Assembly (NCBI GenBank): GCA_021776755.1
Contig: JAJFFI010000339.1
Location: forward strand, 1 to 5,481
Reading direction: 5' to 3'
Origin: Alphaproteobacteria bacterium
GTDB lineage: Bacteria > Pseudomonadota > Alphaproteobacteria > JAJFFI01
DNA length: 5,481 nucleotides
This document shows, piece by piece, positions 1 through 5,481 of this stretch. Each line of letters begins with the position of its first letter. Positions within the stretch are counted from its first letter, which is position 1. Made by a program: the position numbers and the translations under genes. A model generated the notes under the pieces. That model saw only the letters and a program-made list of their open reading frames with translations, had not been told where the DNA came from and did no database searches.

Positions 1-2
1 AT

Positions 3-71
3 TTGACATTGGCATTTACCCCCAAGGACTTCTCTGTACGCCGCATCGGCCCACAGGGCACGCGCATGTAA
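3..71 (+). CDS. possible C-terminal tail of an unidentified protein (5' end outside the window)
   Basis: Reading from base 3, 22 sense codons are followed by TAA at 69-71. The tail ends in a mixed hydrophobic and basic stretch, with FTPKDFSVRRIGPQGTRM as its last 18 residues. Most codons from the sixth onward end in G or C, as in the real genes of this window, which weakly favours coding. I do not recognise the family, and 22 codons are too few to identify a domain. The next frame (from base 2) is also open through this stretch, so the frame choice is uncertain. If real, this gene converges on the minus-strand tRNA-Thr, with about 52 bp between its stop and the tRNA 3' end. No clear terminator hairpin is visible in that gap. 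Confidence 0.3.
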   Translation: MTLAFTPKDFSVRRIGPQGTRM

Positions 72-123
72 TGATATGTTTTGGAGCGGAATCGGGGAAA
101 CGCGAGGTGCCGCGAGGGAAAAA

Positions 124-198
124 TGGTGCCGCCGGAGTGGATCGAACACTCGACCTCACCCTTACCAAGGGTGCGCTCTGCCACTGAGCTACGGCGGC
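124..198 (-). tRNA. tRNA-Thr, anticodon GGT, with encoded CCA
   Basis: The minus strand folds into a complete cloverleaf of 75 nt including the 3' CCA. The 7-bp acceptor stem is GCCGCCG with CGGCGGC. The D arm is GCTC and GAGC around an AGTGGCA loop. The anticodon stem is CACCC and GGGTG with loop TTGGTAA, giving anticodon GGT, which reads threonine codons ACC and ACU. A 5-nt variable loop (AGGTC) leads to the T arm GAGTG-TTCGATC-CACTC. The discriminator base is A, followed by CCA in the DNA at 124-126. Five T residues follow the CCA directly on the transcribed strand, but there is no separate convincing terminator hairpin. I could not find a well-matched -35/-10 pair for its promoter, which should lie at about 200-260 on the minus strand. 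Confidence 0.97.
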
Positions 199-208
199 AC
201 TGTGGGGC

Positions 209-238
209 CCTGCACGGCATTGACCTGCACGGCATTGG
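209..238. repeat. 15-bp tandem duplication beside tRNA-Thr
   Basis: Two copies of CCTGCACGGCATTG plus one base (A in the first copy, G in the second) lie head to tail at 209-223 and 224-238. They match at 14 of 15 positions. The block starts 10 bp upstream of the tRNA 5' end, so it occupies the region where the tRNA promoter should be. It could be a slippage duplication without function, or a duplicated promoter or binding element. Confidence 0.85.
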
Positions 239-323
239 GAGGGCCGGTTTCCGGGCTGTCCGAAAGCGCGCGGAACATGCCACAGGCCCCCATCCGGCGC
301 AAGCGGTCGATATCCGCAGTCCG

Positions 324-339
324 CGGTGGTTGACCACCG
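324..339. promoter_or_regulatory. perfect 7-bp inverted repeat, possible operator
   Basis: CGGTGGT and ACCACCG flank a 2-bp centre (TG), giving a perfect 16-bp dyad. The spacing is too tight for a stable RNA hairpin, so a DNA-binding site for a dimeric protein is the more natural reading. It overlaps a TTGACC hexamer (330-335) that could serve as the -35 element of the small gene starting at 380. No regulator is encoded in the window, so its role is inference only. Confidence 0.35.
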
Positions 340-358
340 GCGAGAGCCCTTGCAGGAT
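330..358 (+). promoter_or_regulatory. weak candidate promoter for the 56-codon gene
   Basis: TTGACC at 330-335 matches five of six bases of the -35 consensus. It is separated by 17 bp from CAGGAT at 353-358, which matches only three of six bases of the -10 consensus. Transcription would begin near 365 and give a leader of about 15 nt that contains the ribosome binding site at 370-375. The geometry is sensible but the -10 is poor. The -35 lies inside the palindrome at 324-339. Confidence 0.25.
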
Positions 359-379
359 AGTGCCCGAGAGGGAGGTCAG

Positions 380-550
380 ATGAGCACTGACGGTCGCAAT
401 ACAAAGGGCGCGAGTCCGCCCCGCGACCCGGAGCGGATTGCCCGGGAGGCTGCGGCGCTGCGCGAAAATCTGAAGAAGCGAAAGGCGCAGAAGGCAGCCT
501 TGAAGCGGCCTCCCGTTGCCGATGGCGATGGGGCCAATGGCGGCGATTGA
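380..550 (+). CDS. small basic hypothetical protein, 56 aa
   Basis: The start ATG at 380 is preceded by a strong ribosome binding site, GGGAGG at 370-375, four bases upstream. An in-frame GTG at 326 is less likely because it has no comparable site. The predicted protein has 13 Arg/Lys against 8 Asp/Glu. Residues 1-17 are polar and Pro-rich. Residues 18-43 should form one charged helix centred on RENLKKRKAQKAALKR (28-43). The tail is rich in Gly, Asp and Asn. There is no signal peptide, membrane segment or cysteine. From memory, short alphaproteobacterial proteins with an 'ALRENLRRRKAQ'-like core are annotated as hypothetical, often near murA, which fits the position here. The function is unknown; the basic helix would allow nucleic-acid or ribosome binding, but nothing proves it. 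Confidence 0.75.
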   Translation: MSTDGRNTKGASPPRDPERIAREAAALRENLKKRKAQKAALKRPPVADGDGANGGD

Positions 551-562
551 TACCGGCAACGC

Positions 563-591
563 TTGAGAGCCCGCCCGCTATCCACTAGAAA
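563..591 (+). promoter_or_regulatory. candidate promoter upstream of dcd
   Basis: TTGAGA at 563-568 (five of six -35 bases) is followed after 17 bp by TAGAAA at 586-591 (four of six -10 bases). This is the best sigma70-like pair I found between the small gene and dcd. The -10 element lies in the first of the 14-bp tandem repeats, and partial copies of the A-rich core recur in the next two units. The resulting leader before dcd would be long, about 145 nt. This is a match by eye only. Confidence 0.25.
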
Positions 592-623
592 CGGGCCACT
601 AGAAACGGGCCACTAAAACCGGG
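582..623. repeat. three 14-bp tandem repeats
   Basis: CCACTAGAAACGGG occurs exactly at 582-595 and 596-609. A third copy at 610-623 (CCACTAAAACCGGG) differs at two positions, and CCACC at 624-628 looks like the start of a fourth unit. The array is non-coding, in the gap between the small gene and dcd. Two identical copies followed by a diverged one fit either slippage or the repeated transposase-binding sites at the end of an insertion sequence. Confidence 0.9.
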
Positions 624-639
624 CCACCAAGAGCGAACA
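582..639 (-). mobile_element. possible solitary terminus of an IS21-type element
   Basis: Read on the minus strand from 639, the sequence begins TGTTCGCTCTTGGTGGCCCG and continues with repeated GTGGCCCG-TTTT-like units. IS21-family ends, as I remember them, start with TG, often TGTTCG, and carry several internal repeats, in many proteobacterial members of a GTGGCCCGGTTTT type. The match in terminus and repeat character is suggestive. The interior of such an element would lie to the left of 639, but no istA or istB transposase gene is present and no second end is visible. It would therefore be a relic or a solo end. The resemblance is from memory and has not been searched. Confidence 0.3.
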
Positions 640-673
640 TATGCAGTGCCCGCGCGGATGCCCCGTTCTTTGT

Positions 674-714
674 GGTGGCGGCTCGCGGTAACTCCCTCCA
701 TTCACCGCGCCACC
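674..714 (+). other. possible leader hairpin upstream of dcd
   Basis: CGCGGT (684-689) pairs with ACCGCG (704-709) across a 14-nt loop. Below it, GGTGG (674-678) can pair with CCACC (710-714) with a 5-nt bulge on one side; alternatively GGTGGCG (674-680) can pair with CGCCACC (708-714). The structure lies about 30 bp before the dcd start and 18 bp before its ribosome binding site. There is no U-run after it, so it is not a typical terminator. In DNA this rich in G and C such pairing may arise by chance. Confidence 0.3.
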
Positions 715-743
715 TTCCGGCGCCGACCCGCAGGACCCCGGCC

Positions 744-1298
744 ATGCCCGTGATGCCCGACAGCTGGATCCGCGAGGCCGCGACCCGCGACAATATGATA
801 GAACCCTTCGTCGAGGCGCAGCAGCGCGATGGCGTGATTTCCTACGGCCTGTCGTCCTACGGCTATGACGCGCGGGTGTCGGACGAATTCAAGATTTTCA
901 CCAATATCGACTCGGCGATCGTCGATCCGAAGAATTTCACCGACAGCGGGCTGATCGAGCGCAAGGGCGACGTCTGTATCATCCCGCCAAACAGCTTTGC
1001 ACTCGCGCGCACGGTGGAGTATTTCCGGGTGCCGCGCGACATTCTGGTAATCTGCCTCGGCAAGTCGACCTATGCGCGCTGCGGCATCATCGTGAACGTC
1101 ACGCCGCTCGAGCCCGAGTGGGAAGGGCACGTGACGCTCGAGTTTTCCAACACCACGACCCTGCCCGCGAAAATCTATGCCAACGAGGGCGCGGCCCAGT
1201 TCATCTTCCTGAAAGGCGACAGTCCGTGCGAAGTGTCGTATGCGGACCGCGACGGCAAGTATCAGGGCCAGACCGGGGTAACCTTACCCAGGATATGA
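744..1298 (+). CDS. dcd: dCTP deaminase
   Basis: This cytosolic enzyme deaminates dCTP to dUTP and ammonia, feeding dUTP to dUTPase and thymidylate synthase. The 184-residue product matches the usual length of alphaproteobacterial Dcd. Recognisable blocks are [14 protein letters not shown] (32-45), [13 protein letters not shown] (106-118), [14 protein letters not shown] (123-136) and a C-terminal [14 protein letters not shown]. Arg112 and Glu133 correspond by motif to E. coli Arg115 and the catalytic Glu138. I chose the ATG at 744 because AGGA at 732-735 sits 8 bp upstream and the protein then begins MPVMPDSWI as in relatives. A longer reading from 672 adds 24 residues unlike the family. An ATG at 753 is a less likely alternative. 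murA follows after 62 bp on the same strand, so co-transcription is plausible. The gene is intact. Confidence 0.95.
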   Translation: MPVMPDSWIREAATRDNMIEPFVEAQQRDGVISYGLSSYGYDARVSDEFKIFTNIDSAIVDPKNFTDSGLIERKGDVCIIPPNSFALARTVEYFRVPRDILVICLGKSTYARCGIIVNVTPLEPEWEGHVTLEFSNTTTLPAKIYANEGAAQFIFLKGDSPCEVSYADRDGKYQGQTGVTLPRI

Positions 1299-1360
1299 AG
1301 GACAACGGCGCGGCCCGCGTATGGTCGCCGGCAAGCAGGTAGCACAGCGGAGAGACGGAC

Positions 1361-2641
1361 ATGGACAGGATACGCATTGGCGGCGGCACGCCGCTCAACG
1401 GACGGATCCGGATCAGCGGGGCGAAAAACGCCGCCCTGCCGTTGCTGACGGCTACCTTGCTGACGGCCAAGACCGTCCGCCTGCGCAACCTGCCGAATGT
1501 CGCGGACATCAAGCTGATGACGGCGCTGCTCGAGCAGCACGGCTCGGAGGTTGAGCACCACGAATCCCCCGAATACGGTCTCGACGCAAGTTACACCACG
1601 GCGAAAATCACCAGCACGACCGCGCCCTACGATCTGGTGCGGAAGATGCGCGCGAGCGTCCTGGTGCTGGGCCCGCTGGTGGCGCGTGAGGGCAACGCGA
1701 CGGTTTCGCTGCCCGGCGGCTGCGCCATCGGCACGCGCCCGGTCGACATCCACCTGACGGCGCTCGAGACGATGGGCGCGAAGATCGAGCTCGAGGAAGG
1801 CTATATCCACGCCGTCGCGCCGGACGGACTGAAGGGTGCTGAAGTCGTGTTCCCGATGGTGTCGGTGGGCGCGACCGAGAACATCCTGATGGCGGCGGCG
1901 CTGGCCGACGGCGAAACGGTGATGCGGAATTCGGCCAAGGAGCCCGAGATCGTCGACCTCGGCGAATGCCTCAAGAAAATGGGCGCGAAGATCGAGGGCC
2001 TCGGCAGCGACACCATCCGTGTGCAGGGCGTCGCCGAACTTGGCGGTGCCGACCACACCGTGGTCGCGGACCGGATCGAGGCCGGGAGTTTCGCGATGGC
2101 AGCGGGAATTTCGGATGGCGACGTTGTGCTTGAGGGTGTCGATGCCGAGCTGTTGGGCTCGGTGATCGACGCGATGGCCGAGGCCGGGATCGACGTGACG
2201 CCGGTCGAAGGCGGCCTGCAGGTAAGGCGCAATGGCGGCGCGCTCGTCGGCGTCGATGTCATGACCGATCCGTTCCCCGGGTTCCCGACCGACATGCAGG
2301 CGCAGATGATGGCGATGATGTCGGTCGCCAAGGGCGCCTCGATGATCACCGAGTCGATCTTCGAGAACCGGTTCATGCATGTGCCCGAGCTGATGCGCAT
2401 GGGCGCGAACATCAATGTGCACGGCGGGTCTGCGATGGTGCGCGGGGTCGATACACTCACGGGCGCGCCGGTGATGGCGACCGATCTCCGGGCCTCGATG
2501 TCGCTGGTTCTGGCCGCCCTGATTGCCGAGGGCGACACAATCATCGACCGGGTCTATCACCTCGACCGCGGCTACGAGCGGCTCGAGGACAAGCTCGCCG
2601 GCTGCGGCGCGGATATCGAACGGCTCAGGGAGCCCGCATGA
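1361..2641 (+). CDS. murA: UDP-N-acetylglucosamine 1-carboxyvinyltransferase
   Basis: MurA transfers enolpyruvate from phosphoenolpyruvate to UDP-GlcNAc, the committed cytoplasmic step of peptidoglycan synthesis and the target of fosfomycin. The 426-residue product has the normal length and the EPSP-synthase-like fold signature. Lys22-Asn23 lie in SGAKNAALP. Arg97 corresponds to E. coli Arg91. The active-site Cys121 lies in [14 protein letters not shown], with Arg126 after it. Asp311 is in [10 protein letters not shown], Arg337 in [11 protein letters not shown], Asp375-Leu376-Arg377 in ATDLRAS and Arg403 in [12 protein letters not shown]. Each is the counterpart of a known E. coli active-site residue with a +6 offset beyond the N-terminus. 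Because position 121 is Cys rather than Asp, intrinsic fosfomycin resistance by that substitution is not expected. The start ATG has GGAGAG at 1349-1354 six bases upstream. The stop overlaps the next start as ATGA, implying translational coupling. Confidence 0.98.
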   Translation: MDRIRIGGGTPLNGRIRISGAKNAALPLLTATLLTAKTVRLRNLPNVADIKLMTALLEQHGSEVEHHESPEYGLDASYTTAKITSTTAPYDLVRKMRASVLVLGPLVAREGNATVSLPGGCAIGTRPVDIHLTALETMGAKIELEEGYIHAVAPDGLKGAEVVFPMVSVGATENILMAAALADGETVMRNSAKEPEIVDLGECLKKMGAKIEGLGSDTIRVQGVAELGGADHTVVADRIEAGSFAMAAGISDGDVVLEGVDAELLGSVIDAMAEAGIDVTPVEGGLQVRRNGGALVGVDVMTDPFPGFPTDMQAQMMAMMSVAKGASMITESIFENRFMHVPELMRMGANINVHGGSAMVRGVDTLTGAPVMATDLRASMSLVLAALIAEGDTIIDRVYHLDRGYERLEDKLAGCGADIERLREPA

Positions 2642-3096
2642 CCAGTGCCCTGAAACTGCGGGCAGCGGATGCCGAGGATCTGGCGGTGGTGTCGTCAGTC
2701 CTGCAGGACGCGCTCGTCCCGGTCGGAGACATGGAATACTTCGCCGGCGAGAAACGCTTTGTTATGGTGGCAAATCGGTTCCGCTGGGAAGCCGCGGACG
2801 CGGACGGCGGAGCCGAGTGCCGCCAGGGCACGATCTTCGAGCGCGTGAACTGCGCGGTGACCTTCGAGCAGGTGGACGGCGTACGCCGGCAGAACATTGA
2901 TCGGGCCGACGCCGCAAAGCCGCTCTCGATTTTGACGGTTCAGCCTTCCGAAGAAGGGAACGGTATCGATCTCGTCTTTTCTGGAAAGGGCCTGATCCGG
3001 CTCGCGGCGGCGGCGATCGACTGCCGGCTCGAGGACATGGACGAGCCATGGCCCACGCGACACCGGCCCGACCATGAGGCCGGAACCGGCGCCTGA
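2638..3096 (+). CDS. DUF2948 family protein
   Basis: The 152-residue product fits the DUF2948 family, small soluble alphaproteobacterial proteins of unknown function usually encoded beside murA. Features that match my recollection of the family are an N-terminal [20 protein letters not shown] (5-24), then [23 protein letters not shown] (split at 29-40 and 41-51), a central FERV (67-70), a LSILTVQP strand (96-103), a [17 protein letters not shown] segment (118-134) and a terminal WPTRHRPDH (138-146). There is no signal peptide, membrane segment or obvious catalytic motif. It starts within the murA stop codon (ATGA), so its translation probably depends on ribosomes finishing murA. The tight linkage hints at a cell-envelope or murA-related role, but that is inference. 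Family assignment is by remembered sequence similarity and gene position. Confidence 0.85.
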   Translation: MTSALKLRAADAEDLAVVSSVLQDALVPVGDMEYFAGEKRFVMVANRFRWEAADADGGAECRQGTIFERVNCAVTFEQVDGVRRQNIDRADAAKPLSILTVQPSEEGNGIDLVFSGKGLIRLAAAAIDCRLEDMDEPWPTRHRPDHEAGTGA

Positions 3097-3171
3097 GCGC
3101 GCGCTTTCCGACTTGCCCAACCTGCCGGGCACCCCACATCTGATTTTCCTGCCACCAACCGATCCTGACCC

Positions 3172-3846
3172 ATGTTGATGACCGCGAACGACCCGCTTGT
3201 GCTGGCGCTGCCAAAAGGGCGCATCCTGAAAGAGGTGATGCCTCTGGTGCGCGCGGCAGGCATCGAGCCCGAGGCGGCGTTCGACGATCCGGCCTCGCGG
3301 CAGCTGCGCTTTGCCACCGCCCTACCGGGGCTTGAGATCATCCGGGTGAGAAGCTTCGATGTGGCCACTTTCGTGGCCTTCGGGGCGGCGCACCTCGGGG
3401 TCGCGGGCAATGACGTGCTGATGGAATTCGACTACCCGGAAATCTATGCGCCGCTCGACCTCGACGTCGGGCACTGCCGGCTTTCGGTCGCCGAGCCCGC
3501 GGAGATGATTGCCGAGGACGACCCGGCGCGCTGGAGCCATGTGCGGGTTGCGACAAAGTATCCGCGCGTCACCTGGGAGCATTTCGCAGCCCGCGGTGTG
3601 CAGGCAGAATGCATCAAACTCAACGGCGCGATGGAGCTCGCGCCCTCCCTCGGGCTTTGCAGCCGGATTGTCGATCTGGTGTCGACCGGCGCGACGCTCG
3701 AAGCGAACGGGCTGGTCGAGGTCGAGAAGATCGCCGAGGTCACGTCGCGCCTGGTGGTGAACCGGGCCGCGCTCAAGACGCGCAGCGAAGAAGTCGGTGC
3801 GTGGATGGACGAATTCAGGAGCGTGGTCGATGCCGCTGCAGCTTGA
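3172..3846 (+). CDS. hisG: ATP phosphoribosyltransferase catalytic subunit, short form
   Basis: HisG joins ATP and PRPP to form phosphoribosyl-ATP, the first and feedback-controlled step of histidine synthesis. Diagnostic segments are [11 protein letters not shown] (11-21), a middle [16 protein letters not shown] (70-85), and the PRPP-binding region [16 protein letters not shown] (166-181) preceded by [16 protein letters not shown] (150-165). The 224 residues end soon after this domain, so the C-terminal ACT-like histidine-binding domain of long-form HisG is absent. Short-form enzymes in known bacteria need the HisRS-like regulatory subunit HisZ, which is not in this window. The start is uncertain: ATG at 3172 and ATG at 3178 are both in frame and neither has a clear purine-rich ribosome binding site. 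The end overlaps the hisD start by 17 bp. It sits 75 bp after the DUF2948 gene, the widest gap among murA to UPF0262, so an own promoter is possible, though none is convincing. Confidence 0.95.
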   Translation: MLMTANDPLVLALPKGRILKEVMPLVRAAGIEPEAAFDDPASRQLRFATALPGLEIIRVRSFDVATFVAFGAAHLGVAGNDVLMEFDYPEIYAPLDLDVGHCRLSVAEPAEMIAEDDPARWSHVRVATKYPRVTWEHFAARGVQAECIKLNGAMELAPSLGLCSRIVDLVSTGATLEANGLVEVEKIAEVTSRLVVNRAALKTRSEEVGAWMDEFRSVVDAAAA

Positions 3847-5134
3847 CAGCAAGGACAAGAGTTTCGAGGCTGACTTCGCGGCGCTCGTCGAGGCGCGGCG
3901 CGGGGTCGAAAGCGATGTCGGCGCGGTCGTTGACGGGATTCTTGCGGATGTCGAAGCCCGGGGCGACGCCGCGGTGCTGGAATACACAAAGAAGTTCGAC
4001 CGGCTCGACCTGACGGCCGACAGGCTGCGGATCACCGACGAGGAAATCGAGAGCGCGGTCGCCGAGGTGCCTCGGGAAACGCTCGGCGCCTTGCTGACGG
4101 CTGCCGAGCGCATCGAGGCGTTTCACCGCCGTCAGATCCCCGAACCGTTTGGCTACACCGACGAGGCGGGAGTGCGCCTCGGCGCGCGCTGGCGCCCCGT
4201 GTCGGCCGCGGGCCTCTATGTGCCGGGAGGTACGGCGGCCTATCCAAGTTCGGTGTTGATGAATGCCATGCCCGCGCGGGTCGCCGGTGTCGCGCGGGTG
4301 GTGATGGTGGTGCCGACGCCGGACGGTGTGCTCAATCCGCTGGTGCTGGCGGCGGCGAAGGTCGCGGGGATCACCGAGATCTACCGGATCGGTGGCGCCC
4401 AGGCTGTGGCGGCACTCGCTTATGGCACCGACACGATCGCCCCGGTCGACAAGATCGTCGGGCCCGGTAATGCCTATGTCTCGGCCGCCAAGCGGGCGGT
4501 CTTCGGCCGGGTCGGGATTGATATGATCGCCGGCCCCTCGGAAATACTCGTGGTGGCGGATGCCGAGAACGACCCGGCCTGGATCGCGGCCGATCTGTTG
4601 TCCCAGGCCGAACACGATACCTCGGCGCAGTCGATCCTGATCACCGACGACGACGCTTTCGCCCGCCACGTCGAAGCCGCGGTCGCGGGGCATCTGGCCA
4701 CGTTGCCCAGGAGCGAAATCGCGGCCAGGTCGTGGGAGACGCATGGCGCGGTCATTGTCGTCGAGACGCTCGACGAAGCGCCGGCTCTGGTCGACCGGCT
4801 CGCGCCCGAACATCTGGAGCTTGCCGTGCACGACCCGGACACGCTGGCCGAGAAGGTCAACCATGCCGGGGCAATTTTCCTCGGCCGCTATACGCCCGAG
4901 GCGATCGGCGATTATGTCGCGGGCCCCAACCACGTGTTGCCGACCGACCGGACGGCGCGGTTCTCGTCCGGGCTCTCGGTGCTCGATTTCATGAAACGCA
5001 CGACGCTGGTCGGCTGCGATGCGGCGAGCCTGGCTGAAATCGGGCCTGCCGCCGTGGCGCTTGCGAACGCGGAAGGTCTCGACGCTCACGCGCTCTCGGT
5101 GTCTATAAGGCTCAATCCGGGCAAGCGGGTCTGA
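3830..5134 (+). CDS. hisD: histidinol dehydrogenase
   Basis: HisD is a zinc enzyme that oxidises L-histidinol to L-histidine in two NAD-dependent steps, the end of the pathway opened by hisG. With the ATG at 3830 the product is 434 residues, the normal family length, and AGGAG at 3817-3821 lies 8 bp upstream. An ATG at 3797 would add 11 residues and has no such site. Visible motifs are [21 protein letters not shown] (split at 129-140 and 141-149), [14 protein letters not shown] (187-200), VGPGNAYV (210-217) and AGPSEILV (234-241). Zinc ligands by comparison with E. coli are Gln259 and His262 (in [12 protein letters not shown]), Asp361 and His420. The catalytic Glu-His pair is Glu327-His328 in LAPEHLEL. 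All are present, so the enzyme should be active. The start lies inside the last codons of hisG in another frame, consistent with coupled translation. Confidence 0.98.
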   Translation: MPLQLDSKDKSFEADFAALVEARRGVESDVGAVVDGILADVEARGDAAVLEYTKKFDRLDLTADRLRITDEEIESAVAEVPRETLGALLTAAERIEAFHRRQIPEPFGYTDEAGVRLGARWRPVSAAGLYVPGGTAAYPSSVLMNAMPARVAGVARVVMVVPTPDGVLNPLVLAAAKVAGITEIYRIGGAQAVAALAYGTDTIAPVDKIVGPGNAYVSAAKRAVFGRVGIDMIAGPSEILVVADAENDPAWIAADLLSQAEHDTSAQSILITDDDAFARHVEAAVAGHLATLPRSEIAARSWETHGAVIVVETLDEAPALVDRLAPEHLELAVHDPDTLAEKVNHAGAIFLGRYTPEAIGDYVAGPNHVLPTDRTARFSSGLSVLDFMKRTTLVGCDAASLAEIGPAAVALANAEGLDAHALSVSIRLNPGKRV

Positions 5135-5167
5135 CCGAACAGGCCGCTTCCTGCGGGCGAGGCGCGC

Positions 5168-5481
5168 ATGACTGAAACCGAAAAGAACACCGGGCCAAAA
5201 AGGCTGCAGAACGTTGTGCTCGACGACGGCGGCGTGATCCGGCGCGCGCCCGAAATCGAGCATGAACGCGCGGTCGCGGTGTTCGACCTGCTCGACGACA
5301 ACCGGTTCGATCTCGTGGGCGAAGCAGACGGTCCTTATGAGCTGCACCTCGCAATCCAGGAAAACCGGCTGCAGTTCGACGTTCGCGACGGCGGCGGCAA
5401 ATCGCTCTCAATCGTGCCCCTGCCGCTGTCGCCGTTCCGGCGGATCGTGAAGGACTATTTCACGGTCTGCGAAAGCTATTT
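5168..5481 (+). CDS. UPF0262 family protein, 3' end outside the window
   Basis: From the ATG at 5168 the frame stays open to the window edge, giving 104 complete codons of a family whose members are usually about 160 residues. GAGG at 5159-5162 lies five bases before the start, and the gene follows hisD by 33 bp. Recognisable family features are EIEHERAVAVFDLLDDNRF (29-47), GPYELHLAIQENRLQFDV (55-72) and the highly conserved LSPFRRIVKDYFTVCESY (87-104). The family is known to me as a conserved alphaproteobacterial group of unknown function located next to hisD. In related genomes a low-molecular-weight phosphatase gene and infA often follow, which cannot be seen here. The residues visible show no signal peptide or membrane helix. 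A cytoplasmic protein is likely. Confidence 0.9.
   Translation, partial: MTETEKNTGPKRLQNVVLDDGGVIRRAPEIEHERAVAVFDLLDDNRFDLVGEADGPYELHLAIQENRLQFDVRDGGGKSLSIVPLPLSPFRRIVKDYFTVCESY

Noticed and set aside
102..119. CGCGAGG repeated twice downstream of the tRNA, considered as a terminator or attachment site
   Set aside because: Only a 4-bp self-pairing is possible and no copy of the tRNA 3' end is seen elsewhere in the window, so neither a terminator nor an integration site is supported.
81..383. Plus-strand open frames across the tRNA region (76-333 and 81-383)
   Set aside because: They run through a complete minus-strand tRNA gene and its flanks, and the products have no recognisable family.
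672..743. Longer N-terminus for dcd
   Set aside because: The extra 24 residues are Arg/Pro-rich, unlike the family, and the ribosome binding site fits the ATG at 744.
1262..2560. 432-codon open frame on the minus strand opposite murA
   Set aside because: It mirrors murA, has the same His/Arg-rich shadow composition and no recognisable domain.
3114..3147. Possible terminator between the DUF2948 gene and hisG (TGCCC and GGGCA arms, later TTTT)
   Set aside because: The stem is only 5 bp with an 8-nt loop, and the four T residues lie 12 bp after it, too weak and too distant for a rho-independent terminator.
3322..4113. 263-codon minus-strand frame across hisG and hisD
   Set aside because: It spans the junction of two real genes on the other strand, with low-complexity Ser/Arg/Ala composition typical of a shadow frame.
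3815..5347. 510-codon open frame on the minus strand opposite hisD and the UPF0262 gene
   Set aside because: It is antisense to two well-recognised genes, is rich in His, Arg, Asp and Gly as expected from the complement of GC-biased codons, and matches no family I know.

Overview
The window looks like ordinary chromosomal core DNA from a GC-rich alphaproteobacterium. The evidence is the strong G/C bias at third codon positions, the alphaproteobacterial-type 184-residue Dcd, a short-form HisG, and two families (DUF2948 and UPF0262) that I know chiefly from Alphaproteobacteria. The neighbourhood murA - DUF2948 - hisG - hisD - UPF0262 resembles what I remember from Rhodospirillales-like and related genomes. 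I cannot name a genus.

Layout. Bases 1-71 may hold the last 22 codons of an unidentified plus-strand gene. A complete tRNA-Thr(GGT) with encoded CCA lies on the minus strand at 124-198. It is followed by a 15-bp tandem duplication and about 140 bp of divergent intergenic DNA with a small palindrome. A 56-codon gene for a small basic protein (380-550) opens the plus-strand series. Bases 551-743 are non-coding. They hold three 14-bp tandem repeats whose outer edge resembles a terminus of an IS21-type insertion sequence, and a possible leader hairpin. From 744 onward the DNA is almost solidly coding on the plus strand: dcd, murA, a DUF2948 gene, hisG, hisD, and a UPF0262 gene cut off by the window end.

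How the genes fit together. dcd supplies dUTP for thymidylate synthesis. murA commits UDP-GlcNAc to peptidoglycan. hisG and hisD catalyse the first and last steps of histidine synthesis. DUF2948 and UPF0262 have no established function. Close spacing (62-bp gap, 4-bp overlap, 75-bp gap, 17-bp overlap, 33-bp gap) suggests one or two transcripts; the 75-bp gap before hisG is the likeliest internal break. HisG lacks its regulatory domain, so a HisZ partner should be encoded elsewhere.

I see no CRISPR array, complete mobile element, phage gene, toxin-antitoxin pair, defence system or clear rho-independent terminator. The genes appear intact. The least explained features are the non-coding repeats at 209-238 and 582-639 and the small conserved-looking proteins of unknown function.
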